Shown here: piece after piece, positions 53,615 to 59,900 of the stretch | Numbering within the stretch: the stretch's first letter is position 1 | How the letters are laid out: each line of letters opens with the position of its first letter | Assembly: GCF_001424485.1 (NCBI RefSeq) | Contig: NZ_LMQC01000012.1 | Location: 1,082 to 60,981 of the forward strand | From: Modestobacter sp. Leaf380 | GTDB lineage: Bacteria; Actinomycetota; Actinomycetes; Mycobacteriales; Geodermatophilaceae | Length of the DNA: 59,900 nt | Direction: 5' to 3' | The notes under the pieces: generated by a model | The model's database searches: none | The model's input: the letters and a program-made list of their open reading frames with translations, nothing else | Told to the model about the DNA's origin: nothing | Position numbers and translations under genes: made by a program

Positions 53615-54456
53615 CCGCCCCCGCACGCCGGCGCCCCGCCCCGGCGCTGCGCGTGGGGTCGGCGCTGCGCTGGACGTGGATCGCCCTGGTCGTCGCGGTC
53701 GTGGTGTTCCCGGTCTGGGTGACCGTGGCGACCGCCGTGTCACCCCCGGGACGCACGGGTCTGGCCGCCATGTTCCCGGCTCCCGGCGACCTGACCCTGG
53801 ACAACGTCCGGACCGCCCTCGCCGGCTTCCCACTGGTCCGCCAGTTCGGGGTCAGCGTGATGGTCACGGCACTGCAGACCACGGCGCAGGTGGTGCTGGC
53901 CGCCGCCGCGGCCTACGCCCTGGTCTTCCCGACCTGGCGGGGGCGCACCGTGGCCTTCGTGCTCATCCTGGGGACGTTGGCCATCCCCGGGGAGAGCTCG
54001 GTCATCCCCAACTTCCAGCTGGTCAGCAGCCTGGGACTGCGCAACACGGTGCTGGGCATCGTGCTGCCCTTCCTGGCCGTCGGTTACCCCGTCTTCCTGC
54101 TCCGCCAGGCCTTCGGTCAGCTGCCCCGCGAGGTGTGGGAAGCAGCCCGGCTCGACGGCGCCTCGCACCTGCGCTGCTTGACCCGGGTGGTCCTCCCGAT
54201 GGCCGCCCCCCAGGTGGTGACGGCGGCGCTGTGGTGCGCGTTGGCCGCCTGGAACGGGTACTTCTGGCCGCTGCTGATCACCGACACCCCCGAGCAGCGG
54301 ACCGTGCAGGTCGGTCTGGCCCAGCTCGCCGCCGGGGAGTCCACCACCCCGGCCGTGGTCTACGCCGGGACGCTGGTCGTCCTGCTGCCCACGCTCCTGC
54401 TGGTCCTCGTGGGCCAGCGCTTCCTCGTCCGAGGACTGGCCACCCGTGCCCGGTGA
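53611..54456 (+). CDS. ABC importer permease (MalG/UgpE type)
   Basis: 281 residues from ATG at 53611. The EAA loop EVWEAARLDGASHLRCLTRVVLP and the C-terminal AAWNGYFWPLLIT are typical of carbohydrate-type (CUT1) permeases. Confidence 0.9.
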   Translation: MTAPARRRPAPALRVGSALRWTWIALVVAVVVFPVWVTVATAVSPPGRTGLAAMFPAPGDLTLDNVRTALAGFPLVRQFGVSVMVTALQTTAQVVLAAAAAYALVFPTWRGRTVAFVLILGTLAIPGESSVIPNFQLVSSLGLRNTVLGIVLPFLAVGYPVFLLRQAFGQLPREVWEAARLDGASHLRCLTRVVLPMAAPQVVTAALWCALAAWNGYFWPLLITDTPEQRTVQVGLAQLAAGESTTPAVVYAGTLVVLLPTLLLVLVGQRFLVRGLATRAR

Positions 54457-54511
54457 ACCGGCCCGCACCCCGGCACTCCCGTCCCATCCCCACTCACCCC
54501 GCGAGGTCCCC

Positions 54512-55894
54512 GTGTCCCGTTCCCGACTGCTGGCCGGCGTCGCCGTCGGCGTGCTGACCCTCGCCGCGTGCGCCCCCGGTGGTGCCGTGACGCCGACGTC
54601 GTCCACCGGTCGGGCAGCACCCGGGCCCGAGGCCCTGGCCGAGGCGGACGGGCCGGTGCAGGTCACCGTGTGGCACGGCCTGGGCAGCACCGCGGGCACG
54701 GCCCTGGAGTCGGCGATCGCGGACTTCAACGCCCAGCACGAGGGCCGCATCGAGGCCACCGCTGTCTTCCAGGGCACCTACCAGGACACGCTGGCCAAGT
54801 ACACGTCGGCGGTCCGGGACCAGGCCACGCCGAGCATCCTGGTGATCAACGACGTGACCACCGGGTACCTGCGGGACGTCGGCCAGACCGTCCCCGCGCA
54901 GGACCTGGCGGCGGCCAACCCCGACGGACTCGACCTGGACCAGCTGCGGCCGGCCGCGCGCAGCTACTACAGCGCCGACGGAGAGCTGCTGGCGGTCCCG
55001 CTGGCGACGTCGATGCCCCTGCTCTACGTCAACGACGACCTGCTCGACCGGGCCGGGGTCGACCGGGCCACGCTGTCCACGCTCTCCGGGGTCACCGCGG
55101 CTGCCCGACAGGTGGCCGACCGGGTCCCCGGCGTCGCCGGCCTCGTCCAGCCCTTCGACGGCTGGTGGTTCGAGCAGCTCACCGCCGCCGCGGGGACGAC
55201 GTGGTGCGGGCCGGACAACGGCCGCGCCGACTCCGGCGCCGACCGGGCCACGTTCACCGACCCGGCCCAGGTCTCGGCCATCCAAGCGGTGGCTGACCTC
55301 TACACCAGCGGTGCCGGCCTGGACACCGGCATCAACGGCAACTCCGCGGTGTCGGCCTTCGCAGCCGGGGACGTTGCGATGATGTTCAACTCCAGCGGCG
55401 CCATCGGCGGCCTGGCCGCCGGGGGCACCGAGTTCTCGGCACTGCCCTACCCGGTGTCCGGTGACCCGGCCGTTGCCGGCGCGCTGATCGGCGGTGCGGC
55501 GATGTGGGTGTCGGGCCCCGGACACCCCGACGCCGAGCAGGTCGCTTCCTGGCAGCTGGTCTCCCACCTCGCCTCGGCGCAGGTGCAGGAGGGCTTCTCC
55601 CAGATCTCCGGCTACGCCCCGATCAACACCGCGGTCGACGACAGCCCCACCCAGCAGGCGTTCCTGGACGACAACCCGGCCACCCAGGTGCTCATCGACC
55701 AGTTCGCCGACACCCCCGTCACCACGGCCACCGCCGGCTGCCTGACCGGGGCGATGACCGCGATCCGACTGGAGGTCGTCGACCTCATGCAGTCGGCCTT
55801 CGACGGCACCACCTCGGTGCCCGCAGCGCTGGACCAGGCGCAGCAGGCCGCCGACCAGATCCTCACCGACTACCACGAGATGGGCGGACGATGA
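54512..55894 (+). CDS. Extracellular solute-binding lipoprotein (CUT1, UgpB-like)
   Basis: 460 residues from GTG at 54512 (GAGGTC upstream); frame is open to 54446. Signal peptide with lipobox LAAC at C20, then VQVTVWHGLGSTAGTALESAIADFNAQ, typical of family 1 binding proteins such as UgpB. The ligand may be a phosphodiester or sugar. ATGA overlap with the phosphoesterase gene. Confidence 0.88.
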   Translation: MSRSRLLAGVAVGVLTLAACAPGGAVTPTSSTGRAAPGPEALAEADGPVQVTVWHGLGSTAGTALESAIADFNAQHEGRIEATAVFQGTYQDTLAKYTSAVRDQATPSILVINDVTTGYLRDVGQTVPAQDLAAANPDGLDLDQLRPAARSYYSADGELLAVPLATSMPLLYVNDDLLDRAGVDRATLSTLSGVTAAARQVADRVPGVAGLVQPFDGWWFEQLTAAAGTTWCGPDNGRADSGADRATFTDPAQVSAIQAVADLYTSGAGLDTGINGNSAVSAFAAGDVAMMFNSSGAIGGLAAGGTEFSALPYPVSGDPAVAGALIGGAAMWVSGPGHPDAEQVASWQLVSHLASAQVQEGFSQISGYAPINTAVDDSPTQQAFLDDNPATQVLIDQFADTPVTTATAGCLTGAMTAIRLEVVDLMQSAFDGTTSVPAALDQAQQAADQILTDYHEMGGR

Positions 55895-56562
55895 CCACCC
55901 CACGACCCAGCCGACTCCCCGCCGACCCCGGCGACCCGCACCGCTACGGGGTCTACCTGCGTCCGGACCCGGCCACCTGCTGGGCGGTGACCCAGGTGAC
56001 CGCCGCCGTCCGCGCCCAGTACGGGCTCGTGTCGGCCGGGGCCTTCCCCCCGCACGCCACGCTGGTGGGCAGCCAGCACGTCCCCGGCCCCGTCGAGGAC
56101 CTCGTCACCGCCCTGGACGAGGTCCTGCGCGACCGACCGGCCTTCCCGGTCACCAACGCCGGCCCGGTGGCGATGGGGGACGGCGCGGTCTACGACGTCG
56201 ACCACCACCCCGACGGCTCCCGCAACACCGCCTTCCAGCACCTGGCCTCCGCCGTCGACCGGGCGGTCGCCCCCCTGACCCGAGCCCCGGCCTCGCCCGA
56301 GCCGCACCCCTACGACCCCGACACCTGGGCGGCCCACCTGTCGCTGGCCTCCCACGACCTGCTGACCCGCCCGGACCTGGTCGGTGAGGTCCGGGAGTTC
56401 ATCGACCGGCTCCCGGTCGCCCACCCCGCCGGCTTCCTCGGCGACACCGTGGCGCTCTACCGCACGACCAGTGCCGACTGGACCGGCCGCTGGTGGCAGA
56501 CCCTGACCTGGCAGCACCTGCGCACCTGGCGGTTGCGCCCGACCGAGGACGAGGTGGCCTGA
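55891..56562 (+). CDS. 2H-superfamily phosphoesterase (cyclic phosphodiesterase-like)
   Basis: 223 residues from ATG at 55891. Two HxT/S motifs define the family: H55-A-T57 in FPPHATLVG and H149-L-S151 in AAHLSLAS. 2H enzymes open cyclic phosphodiesters (ligT, CPDase). Its place between a binding-protein gene and an ATPase gene of an import operon is unusual and suggests it processes the imported compound. Overlaps the ATPase gene by one base (TGATG). Confidence 0.85.
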   Translation: MTTPRPSRLPADPGDPHRYGVYLRPDPATCWAVTQVTAAVRAQYGLVSAGAFPPHATLVGSQHVPGPVEDLVTALDEVLRDRPAFPVTNAGPVAMGDGAVYDVDHHPDGSRNTAFQHLASAVDRAVAPLTRAPASPEPHPYDPDTWAAHLSLASHDLLTRPDLVGEVREFIDRLPVAHPAGFLGDTVALYRTTSADWTGRWWQTLTWQHLRTWRLRPTEDEVA

Positions 56563-57656
56563 TGGCTGCGATCAGCTACGCCGGCGCCACCCTGACCCAC
56601 CCCGGAGCCGAGCGCCCCTCCGTCGACGGTCTGGACCTCGAGATCGCCGACGGGGAGTTCCTCGTCCTGGTCGGCCCCTCCGGCTGCGGGAAGTCCACCT
56701 CGCTGCGGATGCTGGCGGGCCTGGACCCCGTCACTGCCGGCAGCATCAGGATCGGCGGCCAGGACGTGACGTCCACCCCCGCGCACCAGCGCGACGTCGC
56801 CATGGTCTTCCAGTCCTACGCGCTCTACCCGCACATGACCGTGCGGCAGAACATGACCTTCGGGCTGAGGATCGCCGGGCTGGCGAAGCCCGAGGTCCGC
56901 AGCCGGGTCGAGCAGGCGGCGACCATGCTGGACCTCACCCCCTACCTCGACCGCAAGCCGTCCTCGCTGTCCGGCGGGCAGCGACAGCGGGTGGCCATGG
57001 GGCGGGCGATCGTCCGCCGTCCCCAGGTGTTCCTGATGGACGAACCGTTGTCCAACCTGGACGCCGCACTGCGCACCCGGACCCGCACCGAGATCGTCCG
57101 GCTGCAGCGGGAGCTGGGCACCACCACCGTGTACGTCACCCACGACCAGGTGGAGGCCATGACCATGGCCGACCGGGTCGCCGTGCTGGCGGACGGGGTC
57201 CTCCAGCAGGTCGACACACCACAGGCGCTCTACGACCGGCCGGTGAACACCTTCGTGGCCGGCTTCATCGGCTCGCCGGCGATGAACATGCTCGACGCTG
57301 CGGTCACCCCCACCGGGCTGCAGTGGGGCGTCAGCCCCCTCGACATCGCCCCCGACCTCCTGGCCGGGGTCCTCGGTGCCGGACACCGACGGGTCACCGT
57401 CGGGGTGCGCCCCGAGGCGCTCGTCCTGTCCGGCACCGCCGGCATCCCGGCGCAGGTCGAGGTCGTCGAGTCACTCGGGGCCGAGGGCCAGGTGCTCGCC
57501 CGGCCGTCGGACGCCACCGTCCAGGCAGTCTCCGAGCTGCTGACCGTCCGCGTGCCCGGCCGCGGACTCCCGGCCGTGGGCGACCACGTCCGGCTGGGGA
57601 TCGACCCCGGGCAGGTGCACCTCTTCCACCACGAGACAGGTCGACGGCTGCCGTGA
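56562..57656 (+). CDS. ABC importer ATPase (UgpC/MsmK type)
   Basis: 364 residues from ATG at 56562. Walker A GPSGCGKST at 38-46, Q-loop, signature LSGGQ at 136-140, Walker B FLMDEP at 157-162, and a C-terminal TOBE-like regulatory part (from about 270). Drives the permease pair upstream. Confidence 0.93.
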   Translation: MAAISYAGATLTHPGAERPSVDGLDLEIADGEFLVLVGPSGCGKSTSLRMLAGLDPVTAGSIRIGGQDVTSTPAHQRDVAMVFQSYALYPHMTVRQNMTFGLRIAGLAKPEVRSRVEQAATMLDLTPYLDRKPSSLSGGQRQRVAMGRAIVRRPQVFLMDEPLSNLDAALRTRTRTEIVRLQRELGTTTVYVTHDQVEAMTMADRVAVLADGVLQQVDTPQALYDRPVNTFVAGFIGSPAMNMLDAAVTPTGLQWGVSPLDIAPDLLAGVLGAGHRRVTVGVRPEALVLSGTAGIPAQVEVVESLGAEGQVLARPSDATVQAVSELLTVRVPGRGLPAVGDHVRLGIDPGQVHLFHHETGRRLP

Positions 57657-57963
57657 CGACTCCTTCCTCCGGATCGCCTCCAGCTGGTCTGCAGCGGCAT
57701 CATCCACCTGATCGGCACTGCCGCCCAGCCCCGCCGGGGCGGCCTCAGCGTGGGGTTCGTCCTCGCCGGCATGGTCTGCACTTCGCCTGGGACGACGCGG
57801 GCGGCCTCAGCGGCGGCAACGGGCTGTAGGTCTTCGGGGCCTGGCGCTCTCATCGTCGTCAGGTTCAAGGAGTTGACCCTTTTCGGACCAAGTTGTGACA
57901 CATGATCTGTACATCCGAGTACCGGGGGTATGTGGCACTCATCCAGGTTGGACTCGAGAGGTG
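57657..57963. other. Gene-poor intergenic stretch
   Basis: 307 bases without a credible gene. A GC-rich partly self-complementary run at 57721-57742 (CCGCCCAGCCCCGCCGGGGCGG) may terminate the ABC operon. A GGCGGCCTCAGCG motif occurs twice (57739 and 57804). Otherwise nothing recognisable. Confidence 0.4.
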
Positions 57964-58233
57964 TCAGCCCCGTCGCCATGGGCCAGCTCGTCTGGGGAAC
58001 CGTCCGGCGACCGTGCCGATCAGCGACATGCTGATGAACCAGATGACGGCGCGCCGCCATAAGAACACCTCGCCCAGGACGAAGACGAGCAGCGCGTGAT
58101 AGGCCACGGTCGCGAGGAATCCGAGCAGCAACCCGAGTGCCCAGCACTGGGGCCACGTCCGCTCTCGGTCAGGCACCGCGACAACTTCCCACACAGGGCT
58201 AAGCCCCGACCAGCGGGTACCGAGCCATGACAT
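57964..58233 (-). CDS. Small two-helix membrane protein
   Basis: 89 residues from ATG at 58233. Two hydrophobic helices (WALGLLLGFLATVAYHALLV, VIWFISMSLIGTVAG) with a basic C-terminus (RFPRRAGPWRRG). No family recognised. Confidence 0.5.
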   Translation of the reverse strand: MSWLGTRWSGLSPVWEVVAVPDRERTWPQCWALGLLLGFLATVAYHALLVFVLGEVFLWRRAVIWFISMSLIGTVAGRFPRRAGPWRRG

Positions 58234-58347
58234 GCCCCCACGGTTACCGGGCGCCGGGCGCCGGGCGATGGGCGCGGAAAACGATGGTTCGTGAGGGGTC
58301 GGTCTGGATGGTTCGGGAGCGGCCCTAGTGCCTGCACCGTGGTTGGG

Positions 58348-58851
58348 GTGCTGAGCGGGAGCGATGCCCCGGGGGACCGCGACGCGGTCAATGACGTCCC
58401 CAACGCCGACCGAGTGCCGGTGACCTACGACCGGTGTGACCACGTTCCCGGCCCGTTCGTGCACGGCAGGAAGGCGGTGTTGTCCGTCGGCGAGGAGCTG
58501 GTGGCCGGCCGAGGATCGAACTTCCGGACCGGGCGGGTGATGAACCACGTCTACCTGACCACCGAGGCGCCCCACCGCGTCGTGGGGTGCCCAGCTGGCG
58601 AGCGCGCTGGCCGGCCTCGACGGGCCGGGCACGTCTACGTCGTCGAGCCCACCGGCCCCTTCCAGGACGACCCGAACGTGACCGACAAGAAGTTCCCCGG
58701 CAACCCCACCGGCTGCTACCGCACACGGCACCCGCTCCGGGTGGTCGACGAGCTCACCGACTGGTCGCCACACCCACCCAAGGCGGTGCAGAGCATGCTC
58801 GCCGGCCTGGCCCAGCTCCGCGAGCAAGGCCGCGACGTCATCGAGGACTGA
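58348..58851 (+). CDS. Rifampin ADP-ribosyltransferase (Arr)-like protein with displaced internal frame
   Basis: 167 residues from GTG at 58348. The ends match Arr: FVHGRKAVL (His region), NHVYLT (catalytic Tyr region), and from about residue 98 GHVYVVEPTGPFQDDPNVTD then KKFPGNPTGCYRTRHPLR with the Asp region. Between about residues 73 and 95 the reading frame gives no Arr similarity, whereas the frame one base later reads ASWGAQLASALAGLDG, the expected segment. Two compensating shifts (or a sequencing artefact) explain this. NAD-dependent modification of rifamycin is the family role; activity here is uncertain. Confidence 0.7.
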   Translation: MLSGSDAPGDRDAVNDVPNADRVPVTYDRCDHVPGPFVHGRKAVLSVGEELVAGRGSNFRTGRVMNHVYLTTEAPHRVVGCPAGERAGRPRRAGHVYVVEPTGPFQDDPNVTDKKFPGNPTGCYRTRHPLRVVDELTDWSPHPPKAVQSMLAGLAQLREQGRDVIED

Positions 58852-58930
58852 CCAGAGCCTGCAGCCGCCTGCGACCGGTGGAAACGGAGCAGCCCCGGCC
58901 CGGCGGCACCTGATCACCCGCTCACAGCCC

Positions 58931-59753
58931 CCGAGGAGGCGTTTGCGATCCTGTCCAAGGAGTCCCAGGACACCAACACCAAGCTGCGCGAGGTCGCCGA
59001 GCAGGTCGCGGCCCGGGTGGGGCGGTCCACCGAGCGCTGCACCCGTGCACGGCCATCAAGATGCCCTTGGCCTGCTCGATGCCGGCGCGGGTCTGCAGCG
59101 CGGCCTGCAGGTTGGTGACTTCGCTGCGGGCGGTCTCCAGGTCGTGCATGTTCGCGATCGATGGGCACCGACAGCGTGGACCCCACCCCCTGCCGGGCCG
59201 CCAGGGCCACGAACTCCGGCCACCGGGTCTCGGTGGCGGTGTCCTCGATGACGACGACCCTGTTGGTGCGGGCGGCCTCCAGGCACGGCCCGTACCCCGT
59301 GCCGTGTTGGCACTCATCCAGCTCGAAGGCCAACAGCCCCGTCCAGGCAGCCGATGCCCGGTGCCCACCCGAGATCAGCGACACCGACACCTCCTGGGCC
59401 ATCGACAACGCCCGGTGGGCGTAGCTGGCCGCCCGGTGCAGCACCGAGGCGATCGACTCCGACCCCAGCAGCAGACGCGCCAGGGCATCCAGGCCGGCGA
59501 CGTCGACCGACCCCAGCTGCGGTGAGGCGATCGGCTGCCCGGCTGCCCGATGCGTCTCGCGGTCCAGCGCGTCCGGATCACCGGACACCGAAGACACCCG
59601 GTCATCGGCGGCGCGGTCATCGGCGGTGTCGTCGGCGGGGATGTGACTGCTCATCGGGGTCGCACCGATGTCCGGATCACCGGACACCGAAGACACCCGG
59701 TCATCGGCGGCGCGGTCATCGGCGGTGTCGTCGGCGGGGATGTGACTGCTCAT
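58931..59753 (-). pseudogene. GAF-ANTAR regulator, broken by deletion and local inversion
   Basis: The N-terminal GAF part is intact on the minus strand (LGSVDVAGLDALARLLLGSE, DECQHGTGYGPCLEAARTNR, EDTATETRWPEFV) up to STLSVPID near 59160. The expected last ~40 GAF residues are missing and the frame changes to NMHDLETARSEVTNLQAALQ then GIEQAKGILMAVHGC (59045-59150), the ANTAR start. The rest of the ANTAR domain (EEAFAILSKESQDTNTKLRE) is found on the plus strand at 58931-59010, so this piece is inverted. ANTAR domains bind RNA to prevent termination; this copy cannot make one. Confidence 0.75.
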
Positions 59754-59769
59754 CGGGGTCGCACCGATC
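59572..59769. repeat. 99-bp tandem duplication at the GAF gene's 5' end
   Basis: Two exact copies, 59572-59670 and 59671-59769, in frame with the GAF gene (33 residues, MSSHIPADDTADDRAADDRV within each). Each copy contains a candidate ATG (minus strand), so the gene start is ambiguous. Confidence 0.85.
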
Positions 59770-59900
59770 CCGGCGTGCTGCCGGGCAGCTACGCCGTGAC
59801 GGTCACACCCGGCAGGGGTGTGACGTGGGTGCGCCCTTGATTGGACGAGCACCGCCGGAGCGGCCTGACCAGCACCGTAGCCCTCTGGGCCGCGTACGCC

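Overview
The window is very G+C rich, uses many GTG start codons, and packs genes with frequent 4-base stop/start overlaps. With an IdeR-type iron box, a mycothiol-type DinB protein, a GAF-ANTAR relic and LppU-like proline/glutamine-rich proteins, this points to an actinobacterium. Gene content suggests Geodermatophilaceae (Blastococcus, Modestobacter or Geodermatophilus), but that placement is inference. Nearly all of it reads as chromosome, with scarred DNA at both ends and one island of visibly lower G+C at about 15.1-17.8 kb.

Layout. 1-1.1 kb: tail of an IS110-type transposase, a 97-bp exact duplicate of its 3' end, and a DUF2382 gene scrap. 1.1-4.8 kb: ethanolamine catabolism (permease, eutB, eutC). 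5-6.7 kb: ECF sigma factor with a membrane-anchored partner. 6.7-15.1 kb: carboxylate-amine ligase, M18 aminopeptidase, DinB-fold protein, short UvrA paralogue, CbbX-type AAA ATPase, GH13 glucosidase. 15.1-17.8 kb: a retron made of a phosphoribosyltransferase-like/winged-helix protein, a structured ncRNA and a retron-type reverse transcriptase. 17.9-29.9 kb: formaldehyde-activating enzyme, MFS transporter, membrane protein, NYN/PIN-like protein, siderophore-interacting protein under an IdeR box, Vsr endonuclease, LacI regulator, thiolase, SDR plus GH15 pair, three LppU-like proteins. 30-37.2 kb: YccF and small membrane proteins, two small Cys proteins, DUF427, D-amino-acid oxidase, RtcB, ferritin-like protein, and two copies of a 59-base palindromic repeat. 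37.3-49.4 kb: a ten-gene minus-strand operon for a heptose-containing surface glycan, with a divergent UDP-glucuronate-decarboxylase-like gene. 49.5-57.7 kb: LLM oxidoreductase, then a HAD/LacI/ABC-importer locus that also encodes a 2H phosphoesterase. 57.7-59.9 kb: small membrane protein, an Arr-like ADP-ribosyltransferase with a displaced internal frame, and a GAF-ANTAR gene broken by deletion, inversion and a 99-bp duplication.

The strongest candidate for an under-described system is the retron. The two arms of a perfect 13-bp inverted repeat, the expected a1/a2 pair, lie inside the stop codon of the effector gene and inside the first codons of the RT gene, with three tight 7-9 bp hairpins and one longer hairpin between them. 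The RT carries variant forms of both retron signatures (CAQQH for NAxxH, VLG for VTG). The second theme is the glycan operon: sedoheptulose-7-phosphate isomerase, HldE and a GT2-GmhB fusion should make ADP-heptose in a Gram-positive, and two GT9 enzymes, a carbamoyltransferase and a pyruvyltransferase should build and decorate the glycan.
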